This document shows positions 54,972 through 63,990 of a stretch of 64,000 nt of DNA, piece by piece. This DNA comes from Bacteroidales bacterium (GTDB lineage: Bacteria; Bacteroidota; Bacteroidia; Bacteroidales; Lentimicrobiaceae): positions 124,001 through 188,000 of the forward strand of contig JADJEQ010000016.1 in assembly GCA_016709025.1 (NCBI GenBank). Direction: 5' to 3'. The position numbers and the translations under genes are program-made. A model generated the notes under the pieces. That model ran no database searches. It was given only the letters and a program-made list of their open reading frames with translations, and had not been told where the DNA came from. Each line of letters starts with the position of its first letter. Within the stretch, counting starts at the first letter, position 1.

Positions 54972-55823
54972 TTAACGTGTTGATATCGCATATATTTCTT
55001 TTGGCTGAATGCTGAGCACCGGAATGGGTGAATGGTTAACCATTTGCTGGGCAAACGGGCCAAGTAAAATGTTTGATGCAGTTGTTTCCTGCTCTGTCAT
55101 TATGGCGAGTAGGTCAGCATCTACCTTGCCGGCATATTCAATGGCTGCATTGGTAATATTGTCGGCAAACATGCTTTCGGTGCTGTAGTTTACTCCTGCT
55201 TCATCCAGGAATTTCTGCACTTGTCTTGCATAATTGTCCACCTTCCGCTGAACGGATTTAATGGTGGTCGTGTAAAGGGCAAGAATATGAACATCGGCCT
55301 GAAAAGCCCTTGCGATCTGTACTGTGAAGGGAACCTTCTGCCTGGTGTCCTGCGTGCTGTCTATAGGTAATATGATACTGGTGATTCCTTCGGGTTTAAT
55401 CTCGAAATCATATCTGACAGTAATTACCGGACAGGGAGCGTAAGAAACGATCCTGTAAGCATTGCTTCCAATCCAGAATTCTTCGTATCCGGTAACACCA
55501 TGCGTTCCGGCAATAATGATAGAAGCATCGTTGTATTTAGCCTGGTTTGCTATTTCCTGGTATACCTTGCCTTTACGCAATTTAAAGGATAGCTTGCCTG
55601 GTTTTAGCCTTGACTTATGGGTTTTCATGATTGCTTCGAGGTTCTTATTGGCCTCTTCGCGAAATTCATTCACTTCAGAAGTAAAAGCAAAATCCTGATT
55701 CGCGTGACTGTCAACCCAAACCATGATTACATTGCTTTTTACCCGGTTGGCGAATTCAATGGCATAATCAAGGGCATGTAGTGAGCCCTTCGAGAAATCG
55801 ATGGCAACAACAATGTCTTTCAT
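54972..55823 (-). CDS. Universal stress protein, tandem UspA domains (copy 2)
   Basis: A 283-residue two-domain UspA protein and first gene of the unit. The ATP-binding signature IIAGTHGVTGYEEFWIGSN with APCPVITVR lies in the first domain; the second ends ILLGPFAQQMVNHSPIPVLSI. It shares most of its length with the copy at 53596, so a local gene duplication was followed by insertion or retention of the SPOR gene between the copies. Function beyond general stress survival cannot be read from sequence. Confidence 0.93.
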   Translation of the reverse strand: MKDIVVAIDFSKGSLHALDYAIEFANRVKSNVIMVWVDSHANQDFAFTSEVNEFREEANKNLEAIMKTHKSRLKPGKLSFKLRKGKVYQEIANQAKYNDASIIIAGTHGVTGYEEFWIGSNAYRIVSYAPCPVITVRYDFEIKPEGITSIILPIDSTQDTRQKVPFTVQIARAFQADVHILALYTTTIKSVQRKVDNYARQVQKFLDEAGVNYSTESMFADNITNAAIEYAGKVDADLLAIMTEQETTASNILLGPFAQQMVNHSPIPVLSIQPKEIYAISTR

Positions 55824-56100
55824 GGCATTTGGAATTAGGGATACAGATTGCTAATTTATTAATTATTTCGATTGTTAACTTATATTTCCTCCCTTATTGG
55901 TGAATTTTCTCAATTTTACATCCATTGGGATGGCCGATCTGCCTAAATTCATTTCAAACGGACTCTAAAAATCAATCAGGCTAGGCCACAGAGTTAAGTG
56001 TGACGCAGTTCAGAATTTTTATATGCATATTACCTGCGCTGGTTATCAGTCACCGGCATTTGGAATAAGTCCGGTAATTTCCCCTTTGGCTGATGGTTCA

Positions 56101-56131
56101 TTAGTCAGATCGCGGCTTTTTACTACCTTTG
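56101..56131 (+). promoter_or_regulatory. Candidate promoter for ruvB
   Basis: TACCTTTG at 56124-56131 fits TAnnTTTG and ttag at 56101-56104 lies 19 bases upstream as a weak -33 element; the ATG is at 56151. The remainder of the 327-base divergent gap (55824-56150) shows no gene. Confidence 0.5.
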
Positions 56132-56150
56132 CTTTTCAATTAATTGAAGA

Positions 56151-57173
56151 ATGAATAGTAACCTCGACGCAAACAGCGAACACCTGAGCCCGGCCGAAAA
56201 AGAGATCGAAAAGGTATTGCGCCCTTCCGATTTCACTGATTTTTCAGGTCAGCCCGGGGTTGTCGAAAACCTCAGGGTCTTTGTCAAGGCTGCCCGGCTG
56301 CGCGGTGAATCGCTCGACCATGTGCTGCTTCACGGTCCTCCGGGACTGGGGAAAACCACCCTATCCTATATCATTGCAAATGAGTTAGGGGTAAATATCC
56401 GGGTTACTTCCGGCCCTGTGCTCGACAAACCCGGCGACCTGGCCGGTCTGCTCACCAACCTTGAGCCCAACGATGTATTGTTTATCGATGAAATTCACCG
56501 CCTGAGCCCTGTAGTCGAGGAGTACCTTTACTCGGCTATGGAGGACTACCGGATTGATATCATGATTGAAACCGGTCCCAATGCGCGCAGTGTTCAGATT
56601 GCCCTGAATCCATTTACGCTGGTCGGGGCAACCACCCGTTCGGGGTTACTTACTGCCCCGCTTCGTTCACGGTTTGGCATCAATGCACGGCTGGCCTATT
56701 ACGATGCCGAAACACTCGAAAAAATCATCAGGCGGTCAGCCGCCATCCTGCGGGTGGAAATTACCAACGATGCATCTTCAGAATTGGCCCGCCGAAGCCG
56801 TGGTACCCCACGTATTGCCAACCTGCTTCTAAGGCGCGTTCGGGATTTTGCCCAGATTAAGGGAAACGGCTCCATCGACCTGGCCATATCACAGTATTCA
56901 CTGGCAGCCCTGAATGTGGATAAAAACGGGCTGGACGAAATGGACAATAAAATTCTTTCAACCATCATCGATAAGTTCAGGGGGGGGCCTGTGGGCCTGA
57001 CAACCATTGCTACCGCTGTTGGTGAGGATCCGGGAACGATTGAAGAAGTGTATGAACCTTTCCTGATTATGGAAGGATATCTGATGCGGACACCCCGTGG
57101 CCGGGAAGTAACCCCGCTGGCCTATTCGCATCTCGGGAAATACAAGGCAGGCAGCCATCCTGAGTTGTTCTGA
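56151..57173 (+). CDS. ruvB: Holliday junction branch-migration ATPase RuvB
   Basis: A 340-residue AAA+ motor that, with RuvA, moves Holliday junctions in recombination repair. Start PSDFTDFSGQPGVVENLRVF, Walker A GPPGLGKTT, Walker B FIDEIHRLSPVVEE, sensor I VGATTRSGLLTAPLRSRFG and arginine finger region; C-terminal winged helix GPVGLTTIATAVGEDPGTIEEVYEPFLI. Full length with every conserved motif. queG follows 58 bases downstream in the same direction. Confidence 0.97.
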   Translation: MNSNLDANSEHLSPAEKEIEKVLRPSDFTDFSGQPGVVENLRVFVKAARLRGESLDHVLLHGPPGLGKTTLSYIIANELGVNIRVTSGPVLDKPGDLAGLLTNLEPNDVLFIDEIHRLSPVVEEYLYSAMEDYRIDIMIETGPNARSVQIALNPFTLVGATTRSGLLTAPLRSRFGINARLAYYDAETLEKIIRRSAAILRVEITNDASSELARRSRGTPRIANLLLRRVRDFAQIKGNGSIDLAISQYSLAALNVDKNGLDEMDNKILSTIIDKFRGGPVGLTTIATAVGEDPGTIEEVYEPFLIMEGYLMRTPRGREVTPLAYSHLGKYKAGSHPELF

Positions 57174-57231
57174 TCATGTACCTCTGCTTTATTAAGCATA
57201 GCTAAGTCTTAACCAGGCCCTAACCACTGTT

Positions 57232-58188
57232 ATGAGTCAGAAAGCCAAACTTACCAACCTTGTCAGACAGAAAGCCGGTGAACTGGGGTTTGCTTTCTGT
57301 GGCATCAGCAAAGCCCGCCGGCTCGACGAAGAGGCTCCGCGCCTGGAGAACTGGCTGAAAAAAGGCCGGCATGGTAAAATGGCATACATGGAGAATCATT
57401 TCGATAAACGCCTCGATCCCAGGTTACTGGTTGATGGCGCAAAGTCGGTCATCTCCCTGATGATAAACTATTTTCCTTCAGACCACGAAAGTTATCAATC
57501 ACCTTTGAAAGTATCGAAGTACGCCTGGGGTAAAGATTACCATTTTGTGATTAAAGAAAAATTGAAGATACTGACCGACGCGCTGATTGATGAGGCGGGA
57601 TCTGTCAACTACCGCATATTTGTGGATTCTGCGCCTGTGCTCGACCGTGCCTGGGCCGTGAATGCCGGAATAGGCTGGATTGGGAAAAATACCATGCTCA
57701 TCAGCCGGCGCAATGGATCGTACTTCTTTCTGGCGGAAATCATCACCGATCTTGAACTGGATTACGACAACCCTTTCGGTGGAAACTATTGCGGCGACTG
57801 TACCCGCTGTATCGATGCCTGTCCTACAGGTGCCATAACCGGCCCGCGCCAGCTTGATGCCTCAAAATGCATCTCCTACCTTACCATCGAACTTAAAGAG
57901 GCAATTCCTGCAGAATTTCAGGGTAAGATGCAAAATTGGATCTTTGGATGTGATGTTTGTCAGGATGTTTGTCCATGGAACCGTTTTTCGATTTCCGGTA
58001 CCGAAACAGCGTTTCAACCTTTAGGAAACTGGATTGAATGGACAATACCGGATTGGGAAGCGATGGAGAAAACGACTTTTAAAAAAGTTTTCGGGAAGTC
58101 TCCGCTTACGAGGGCCGGCTTTCTGAAACTGAAAAATAACATTAGCTTTGTGGCTGAATTTGAAGAAGAAGGTAATGAACAGGAATAA
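57232..58188 (+). CDS. queG: Epoxyqueuosine reductase QueG
   Basis: Cobalamin and iron-sulfur enzyme of 318 residues that makes the last step to queuosine in tRNA. The N-terminal domain contains RHGKMAYMENHFDKRLDPR and the catalytic region FVDSAPVLDRAWAVNAGIGWIGKNTMLI. The two 4Fe-4S clusters are bound by CGDCTRCIDACPTGAI and CDVCQDVCPWN. Slightly short because it lacks a C-terminal HEAT extension, as is common. It overlaps the next gene by 14 bases, which suggests translational coupling. Confidence 0.96.
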   Translation: MSQKAKLTNLVRQKAGELGFAFCGISKARRLDEEAPRLENWLKKGRHGKMAYMENHFDKRLDPRLLVDGAKSVISLMINYFPSDHESYQSPLKVSKYAWGKDYHFVIKEKLKILTDALIDEAGSVNYRIFVDSAPVLDRAWAVNAGIGWIGKNTMLISRRNGSYFFLAEIITDLELDYDNPFGGNYCGDCTRCIDACPTGAITGPRQLDASKCISYLTIELKEAIPAEFQGKMQNWIFGCDVCQDVCPWNRFSISGTETAFQPLGNWIEWTIPDWEAMEKTTFKKVFGKSPLTRAGFLKLKNNISFVAEFEEEGNEQE

Positions 58189-59437
58189 AATCAACATTGA
58201 AGTCAACTCTGAAATTGGTGTGCTTGAAGGGGTTATCTTACATACCCCCGGCAGTGAAGTAGAGAATATGACACCAAATACCGTTCAGAAAGCGCTTTAC
58301 AGTGATATTCTGAACCTGAGTGTAGCCGGTAATGAATACAGCCAATTCAGAGGAGTGCTCGAGAAAGTTACTTCCACCTTCCAGGTTCGTCAGCTGTTGC
58401 AGGACATTCTGCACAACGATAAAGTTGCTTCCGGTCTGGTTCGGCGGATCGTTGACCATGAAAGGGTTGACTACATTCATGATAAACTGATGGACATGAA
58501 CCCTGCTGACCTTTCGGTTGCTTTGATCGAAGGTGTAGAACTGAACAGGGATAATCTTTCAAAATTTCTGAGTAAGGAACGTTTTGATCTTGAGCCCCTG
58601 CACAACTTCTTCTTTACCCGCGATGCTTCCATTTCAATAGGCGACCAGGTATTCATCAGTAAAATGGCAAGCCGCATCCGCGACCGGGAATCAATTCTCA
58701 TGGAAGCCATTTTTGATTATCATCCATTGTTCGCTGCCCAAACAGTGAATCCGATGGAAAGCAGGCACCTGTGCAAGGACTTTAGTTTTGAAGGCGGTGA
58801 TTTTCTGGTTGCAAGGGAAGATATTCTCCTGGTTGGGACCGGTTCCCGCACAACACCCAAAGGGATTGATTTTCTGGTAGATCATTTCAAGAAGGAGGAA
58901 AAGACCAGGCACATCATTGTTCAGGAGTTGCCGTATGAACCGGAGTCTTTCATCCATCTCGACATGGTTTTTACCTTTCTCGACCGAGACCTGTGTATGA
59001 TCTATGAACCGCTCATTATGCATTCAAGGCGGTTTCTCACCATTCATATCACCATCGACAAGGGGAAAGTTAAAATCAGCGAAGAACTTAATATTCCTCT
59101 GGCTTTGCGCAATATTGGGATGGATGTTAAAACAATTAACTGTGGTGGTTCACGCGAGATTATTACACAGGAACGCGAACAATGGCACAGTGGCGCCAAT
59201 TTCTTTGCGATCGCACCGGGTAAGGTGATGGGTTACGGCCGTAATGTGAATACACTTGAGGAGATGAACAGGCACGGATTTGATATTCTGAAGGCCAAAG
59301 ACATTGTGAATGGTAAAGCCGACATCAGTAACCACGAAAAATGTGTGATTGCCATCGAAGGTGCAGAATTGTCGCGTGGTGGCGGTGGCTGCCGATGCAT
59401 GACCATGCCGGTAAAAAGAGCTCCGGTTGAGTGGTAA
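58175..59437 (+). CDS. arcA: Arginine deiminase
   Basis: A 420-residue enzyme converting arginine to citrulline and ammonia. Start at ATG 58175 (MNRNKINIEVNSEIGVLEGV) was preferred over the upstream reading because the family begins near IGVLEGVILHTPG. Motifs: NFFFTRDASISIGD (catalytic Asp and guanidinium binding), FEGGDFLV, FIHLDMVFTFLD (catalytic His), and Cys408 in GGCRCMTMP. The usual partners (carbamate kinase, ornithine carbamoyltransferase) are not here, so a role in arginine catabolism or protein deimination-like processes is open. It overlaps queG. Confidence 0.94.
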   Translation: MNRNKINIEVNSEIGVLEGVILHTPGSEVENMTPNTVQKALYSDILNLSVAGNEYSQFRGVLEKVTSTFQVRQLLQDILHNDKVASGLVRRIVDHERVDYIHDKLMDMNPADLSVALIEGVELNRDNLSKFLSKERFDLEPLHNFFFTRDASISIGDQVFISKMASRIRDRESILMEAIFDYHPLFAAQTVNPMESRHLCKDFSFEGGDFLVAREDILLVGTGSRTTPKGIDFLVDHFKKEEKTRHIIVQELPYEPESFIHLDMVFTFLDRDLCMIYEPLIMHSRRFLTIHITIDKGKVKISEELNIPLALRNIGMDVKTINCGGSREIITQEREQWHSGANFFAIAPGKVMGYGRNVNTLEEMNRHGFDILKAKDIVNGKADISNHEKCVIAIEGAELSRGGGGCRCMTMPVKRAPVEW

Positions 59438-59466
59438 CAATAAAGAAAACCAATTATTAAACCGAT

Positions 59467-62316
59467 ATGAAACTATTGCACAAAATGCTGACTATGAGTA
59501 TGATCACAGGAATAATGATCACAGGCAACGGCGGTGCCGCTGCTCAAAAAGATGAAAGCGGGAGCTTTCGTGTTGATTTCACCAAATATAAACTCGACAA
59601 CGGACTTGAGGTAGTTTTGCACCAGGATAATTCTGACCCCATTGTATCCGTGGCCATCCTCTTTCATGTCGGATCCAGCCGCGAAAAACCGGGTAAAACC
59701 GGGTTTGCTCACTTTTTTGAGCATATGCTTTTCCAGAATTCAGAAAATGTTGGTAAAGGTGAATTCTTCCGCAAAATCGATGATCTGGGAGGCACTTTCA
59801 ACGGGGGTACCTGGAACGATGGCACCGTTTATTACGAAGTGGTTCCCAAGGATGCCCTCGAAAAAATCATGTGGATGGAGAGCGACCGCATGGGTTTTCT
59901 CATCAACACAGTTACCCAGGGTGCACTCGACCGGGAGAAAGACATCGTGATCAACGAAAAACGGCAGCGGGTTGACAATCAACCTTACGGGCATACCGGT
60001 GATGTAATTGACATGAACCTTTACGATCATTCACACCCTTACTCATGGCAGGTAATCGGCTCGATGGACGACATCAGGGCAGCCACGCTCGATGATGTTA
60101 AGGAGTTTTACAACAGTTATTATTCGGTGAACAATGCCACCATGGTAGTAGCCGGCGATTTTGATGAAAAGGAAGTCCGAAACCTGATTCAAAAATATTT
60201 CGGCGAGTTTAAACCCCGTACCAAACCCGGGCAACTATATCCAATGCCTGCAAAGCTATCGGAGACCAGGAAATTCTATCATGAGGATAATTTCGCGAAA
60301 CTGCCCGAGTTGAACATGATTTTCCCGTCAGTTGAGAACTATCACCCTGATTCCTATGCCCTTGAGGTACTCGCCGATCTGCTTTCAGAAGGCAAAAAAG
60401 CACCGCTTTACAAAGAGATTGTTGAAAACAGGAAACTGGCTCCCAAAGTGCGGGTTTACAACAATCCGATGGAACTGGCCGGCAAATTCAACATTACAGT
60501 GAGGGCGTTTGAAGGGGTTGACCTCGACAGTGTCAGTGACGCCATAGCTCAGGCTTTCTTACAGTTTGAAAACACCGGGTTTACCGATCAGGATATGCAG
60601 CGGATCAAGAACCTGAGGGAAACATCCTTTTACAACAGCATTGCCAGTCTGCTGGGCAAGTCGTTCCAGTTGGTTCAGGCCAATGTATTCGGAGGTGATC
60701 CGTCAAGGATGATGGAAGACGTTCGTCTGTTGAATGCGGTTACCCGCGAAGATATCATGCGGGTGTACAATAAGTACATCAAGGGGCAGAACTACCTTGC
60801 CACCGGATTTGTGCCCAAAGGCCATCCGGAACTGGCACTCACAGGATCTGTTAAAGCGGATATTGTTGAAGAAAAGATAGAAGAAACCGGTCAGGAGCAG
60901 GAATCCGCAGAGGAAATCATTGAAAAATTCGAGAAAACCCCCAGCATTTTCGATCGCAGCATTGAGCCCCCGCTGGGGCCGAAACCATTGCTAAATGCTC
61001 CCGATGTATTCACTTCAACCTTGTCAAACAAAATGAAGGTGTTTGGCATCGAAAGCCATGAGTTGCCGTTGATTCAATTCAGCATCAGGCTGACCGGCGG
61101 TCAGTTGGGCGATGATCCTGCCAAACCCGGGGTAGCCAAACTGTTGTCGGATCTTATGATGGAGGGAACTGCCAAACGCACCCCCGAAGAACTGGAAGAA
61201 GCCATTGGCCAGCTTGGTGCCGATGTGGATGTAAATGCCGGCTCGGAAAACATGACCATCACTGCCAATTGCCTCACCCGCAATTATGATGCGGTGCTGG
61301 AAATCGTGGAGGAAATTCTTACTCAGCCCCGTTGGGATGCAACTGAATTTGAGAGGCTGAAACAGGCTGCCATCAGCAACATCAAGCAGCGCAATGCCAA
61401 TCCAAATGCCATCGCCGGAAATGTGTTCTACAAAGCATTGTATGGCGATAACCACATTTTCTCAAAACCCGTTCCCGGAACCCTTCAGTCGGTTCAGAAC
61501 ATTACCCTCGAAGATCTGAAAGCTTATTATAAAAAGAATGTATCACCATCGGTTGCCAGTTTCCATATTGCCGGCGACATAAGCCGCAAAAGCGCTTTTG
61601 AGTCACTGAAATCTCTTGAGAAGAACTGGAAGCCGGTTCCGGTTACATTTCCTGAATACACTCTTCCCGCTGCTCCCGATAAAGCAAGGATTATATTTGT
61701 TGATATACCGGATGCCAAACAATCGGTAATTATGATCGGCTCGCTGGCCATGGCCAGGAACAACCCGGAATATTTCCCTGCAACATTTGTCAATTACAAA
61801 CTGGGCGATGGGTCCGGTTCGAAGCTGTTCGAGGTTCTCCGACTGGAGAAAGGCTACACCTATGGAGCCTATTCATTCTTTATGCCCCGCACAGTTCCCG
61901 GCCCTTTTGTGGCCAGTTCAAGCGTTCAGTCAAAGTTTACACTTGAGTCTGTCAAACTTTTCAACGAGATTCTGGGAAGTTTTGGGGCAAATTACACTGC
62001 CGAAGAGCTTGAAACTACCCGCAACGCCACCATCAGGGCAAATGCCGGTAAGTTTGAAACCATCAACAGCCTGATGCAGATGCTCCAGGAGATCAGTACT
62101 TACAATCTTCCGGTTGATTATATCAAACAGGAAGAGCTGAACGCCGGAAAGATTACCCTTGAAGAGGCCAAAGCCCTGTATGCACGCTATATTCAGCCCG
62201 ATAAGATGGTTTATGTGGTGGTGGGCGATGCACGCACCCAGTTCGACCGTTTGAAAGAAGCAGGATTGGGCGAGCCAATTTTAGTTGATATTGAAGGGAA
62301 TCCGGTGAAATTATAA
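59467..62316 (+). CDS. M16 family zinc peptidase, fused two-domain
   Basis: A 949-residue exported peptidase of the pitrilysin/processing-peptidase family. After a signal peptide (to about residue 26) the first M16 unit has the inverted zinc motif HFFEH (His82, Glu85, His86) and the distal Glu in VINEKRQR. The second half (from about residue 510, FTSTLSNKMKVFGIESHELP) repeats the fold without HxxEH, so the two halves form one clam-shell with one active site. Such proteins in Bacteroidota degrade peptides in the periplasm. It starts 29 bases after the arginine deiminase gene. Confidence 0.93.
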   Translation: MKLLHKMLTMSMITGIMITGNGGAAAQKDESGSFRVDFTKYKLDNGLEVVLHQDNSDPIVSVAILFHVGSSREKPGKTGFAHFFEHMLFQNSENVGKGEFFRKIDDLGGTFNGGTWNDGTVYYEVVPKDALEKIMWMESDRMGFLINTVTQGALDREKDIVINEKRQRVDNQPYGHTGDVIDMNLYDHSHPYSWQVIGSMDDIRAATLDDVKEFYNSYYSVNNATMVVAGDFDEKEVRNLIQKYFGEFKPRTKPGQLYPMPAKLSETRKFYHEDNFAKLPELNMIFPSVENYHPDSYALEVLADLLSEGKKAPLYKEIVENRKLAPKVRVYNNPMELAGKFNITVRAFEGVDLDSVSDAIAQAFLQFENTGFTDQDMQRIKNLRETSFYNSIASLLGKSFQLVQANVFGGDPSRMMEDVRLLNAVTREDIMRVYNKYIKGQNYLATGFVPKGHPELALTGSVKADIVEEKIEETGQEQESAEEIIEKFEKTPSIFDRSIEPPLGPKPLLNAPDVFTSTLSNKMKVFGIESHELPLIQFSIRLTGGQLGDDPAKPGVAKLLSDLMMEGTAKRTPEELEEAIGQLGADVDVNAGSENMTITANCLTRNYDAVLEIVEEILTQPRWDATEFERLKQAAISNIKQRNANPNAIAGNVFYKALYGDNHIFSKPVPGTLQSVQNITLEDLKAYYKKNVSPSVASFHIAGDISRKSAFESLKSLEKNWKPVPVTFPEYTLPAAPDKARIIFVDIPDAKQSVIMIGSLAMARNNPEYFPATFVNYKLGDGSGSKLFEVLRLEKGYTYGAYSFFMPRTVPGPFVASSSVQSKFTLESVKLFNEILGSFGANYTAEELETTRNATIRANAGKFETINSLMQMLQEISTYNLPVDYIKQEELNAGKITLEEAKALYARYIQPDKMVYVVVGDARTQFDRLKEAGLGEPILVDIEGNPVKL

Positions 62317-62329
62317 TTGAACTTCAAAA

Positions 62330-62377
62330 AATAAAAAATGTAGGGACACGACATGTCGTGTCCCTACATTTTTTATT
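62330..62377. terminator. Perfect 48-bp palindrome, terminator-like
   Basis: A 24-bp arm followed at once by its exact complement, centred between 62353 and 62354 (core tgtcgtgtccctaca and its complement), AT-rich at both ends. With its A/T tails it can work as a bidirectional terminator for the M16 gene. The GC core, gggacacgac, looks like a repetitive extragenic palindrome seen in many genomes. Confidence 0.85.
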
Positions 62378-62382
62378 ATAGG

Positions 62383-62470
62383 AGACTGTTTAAATTTTTG
62401 ATTCCATTTTCAATTGGCCCGCCCTAAAGGACGGGCCAATTCATAGAGTTCAATGAAATTTAAACAGTCT
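62383..62470. repeat. Nested inverted repeat (88 bp) at the 3' end of a convergent gene
   Basis: Outer arms agactgtttaaattt (62383-62397) and its exact complement (62456-62470) enclose an inner hairpin, aattggcccg..c / g..cgggccaatt (62412-62441, one mismatch). The right outer arm encodes the last residues and stop of the minus-strand membrane protein gene (KTV stop), so the left arm is an inverted copy of that gene end. It may be a terminator or a small MITE-like element. Confidence 0.75.
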
Positions 62471-63062
62471 TTAAGTTTTCTTTATTCAATTTTTTTCTGT
62501 CAATCCAGGCCATCAAACCCATCAGCAACAGGATGCTGACCACGGCCCTGATGGTATAGATATTGGCCAGCCCGCCTTCGGTGGAGAACAGGGCCAGAAC
62601 TGAGGCTGCCAGCATCCCGCTCCAGATCAGGTAGCTTTCGTTGTTCTCTTTTGTGCGGATCATCCGGCTGATAACCGGGAAATAGGCGATTACCAGGATG
62701 CCCTGAACCATCAGGTGGGTGATGATATGGTTGCGGGTAATCAGCCAGAAAACAACGATAAGAGCCACAACCAGCAGGCAGCCCAGGTCGAAGCGGTTGA
62801 AGCGGGTACTGTGGTCGCCAAACAGGATGATGGAGATTGTTACAGAGCTCACGAAAAAAAGGTCAGTCGTATTGAGAATATTGTTCCAGATGCTGTGCGA
62901 ATCTTGCTGCAGGTAGGTAAACAGGCTCATCCCGACGGCAAGGGTAAAAAACACCCACATAGCCAGCGAGGGTTTGATTTTTTTGTTATAAATCAGCCAG
63001 TAATAAAAAACCGCCATGGCCAGGTTCAGGAAGGAGACACCGTAGATGGAAAATAATTTCAA
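62460..63062 (-). CDS. Multi-spanning membrane protein, unknown
   Basis: A 200-residue integral membrane protein with about six predicted helices (for example FLNLAMAVFYYWLIY, MWVFFTLAVGMSLFTYL, LFFVSSVTISIILFG, CLLVVALIVVFWLI, VVSILLLMGLMAWI). No family was recognised. The only start in frame after an upstream stop is a TTG lying at the very edge of a gtttcag array, so the array forms the 5' boundary of the gene. The 3' end lies inside an inverted repeat. Confidence 0.7.
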   Translation of the reverse strand: MKLFSIYGVSFLNLAMAVFYYWLIYNKKIKPSLAMWVFFTLAVGMSLFTYLQQDSHSIWNNILNTTDLFFVSSVTISIILFGDHSTRFNRFDLGCLLVVALIVVFWLITRNHIITHLMVQGILVIAYFPVISRMIRTKENNESYLIWSGMLAASVLALFSTEGGLANIYTIRAVVSILLLMGLMAWIDRKKLNKENLKTV

Positions 63063-63188
63063 TGTTTCAGGGTTTCAGGGTTTCAGCTTCGCTGACCTTC
63101 GGTTCAGGGTTTCAGGATTTCAGGGGTTTCAGAATTACAGGGTTTCAGGATTAGAGGTTACTATTCAACGTTCTATCAAAATTTCAGG
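63061..63188. repeat. 7-8 bp tandem array (gtttcagg)n with an embedded GC-rich insert
   Basis: About a dozen gtttcagg/atttcagg/attacagg units fill the gap between two minus-strand genes. Near 63083-63103 the array is interrupted by cttcgctgaccttcggttc. The last unit supplies the stop codon (TGA) of the kinase gene on the minus strand. The same unit forms the array at 27173-27257. Confidence 0.88.
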
Positions 63189-63744
63189 TTATGCCGATGT
63201 TATCCAATACGGCAGCAACTGCCTGTTCCAGATCATTCACCGAACCGTCGTTGTTAAAAACAAAATCTGCCATTTCAATGCATTTACGCAGGTTCTGGTG
63301 GTTTGGGTCGTTTGAATTCATTTCGCGGGCTTCGTTGGCGACAAAGGTTTCAAAGGTGATGGCATCGGTTTCCGATTGTCTGAGATAAATCCGCTGATAC
63401 CTGGTTCTGGCATCTGCATCTACGGCCAACAGGTAGAAATTCCCTTTGGTGCGCAGTGAAATAACCTCTCCGGGTGTTCGGATACTCTCAATGACACAAT
63501 TTTTACCGGTAGAGCGGGCCTGCTCAAACAGACAATCTACGATGTAACTGGGTGAATGGGTTGCCCTCAGGTCGTTCGCAACTATTACCATGCTGTCGCG
63601 GTTAACTGCCATACCCCGCCTGACGATTTCTTCGCTGATAAAGCCGCGCACAGAGTAATGGGTGAATCCTTTTTCCTTAACCAGGTATTCAACAATGGTG
63701 CCTTTGCCGGCGCCCAGGGTTCCTGTTATTCCGATAATCAACAT
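63184..63744 (-). CDS. P-loop nucleoside/nucleotide kinase-like protein
   Basis: A 186-residue cytoplasmic P-loop protein. Walker A is GITGTLGAGKGT at residues 5-16; later segments (NCVIESIRTPGEVISLR, LLAVDADARTRYQRIYLR) resemble dephospho-CoA kinase and adenylate kinase-like NMP kinases, the second stretch being the expected lid region. It lacks the exact signatures of CoaE, so the substrate is unknown. It is probably the first gene before the membrane protein, separated from it by a repeat array. Confidence 0.75.
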   Translation of the reverse strand: MLIIGITGTLGAGKGTIVEYLVKEKGFTHYSVRGFISEEIVRRGMAVNRDSMVIVANDLRATHSPSYIVDCLFEQARSTGKNCVIESIRTPGEVISLRTKGNFYLLAVDADARTRYQRIYLRQSETDAITFETFVANEAREMNSNDPNHQNLRKCIEMADFVFNNDGSVNDLEQAVAAVLDNIGIT

Positions 63745-63853
63745 GATGAGCAGGTTGTTTTATCCCGCAAAGGTATAAATTGAGCGGATTTATTGCTGAT
63801 AATCCTTTTTGAGCCTTACCCGAAGTGCGTATTTTTCTGTTTTTTGGAGGAAA

Positions 63854-63990
63854 GAAGTCGGATGTCGGATGTCGGAAGTCGGAAGTCGGAGGTCGGAGGT
63901 CGGAGGTCGGATCCCGATAGCTATCGGGACGGAGGTCGGAGGTCAGCACTTCGACTTCGCTCAGTGACCGAGGTCGGAAGTCAGAAGTGA
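63854..63990. repeat. 7-bp tandem array (ggaggtc/ggatgtc/ggaagtc)n with embedded palindrome
   Basis: More than a dozen units of the family also seen at 22301-22400. Two inserts interrupt it: the palindrome tcccgatagctatcggga near 63911-63929, and cacttcgacttcgctcagtg near 63946-63965. It lies just upstream of the kinase gene, and no gene is seen to the window end. Confidence 0.93.

Noticed and set aside
61024..61455. 143-residue minus-strand open frame
   Set aside because: Antisense to the M16 peptidase, whose frame continues through it with clear family features.
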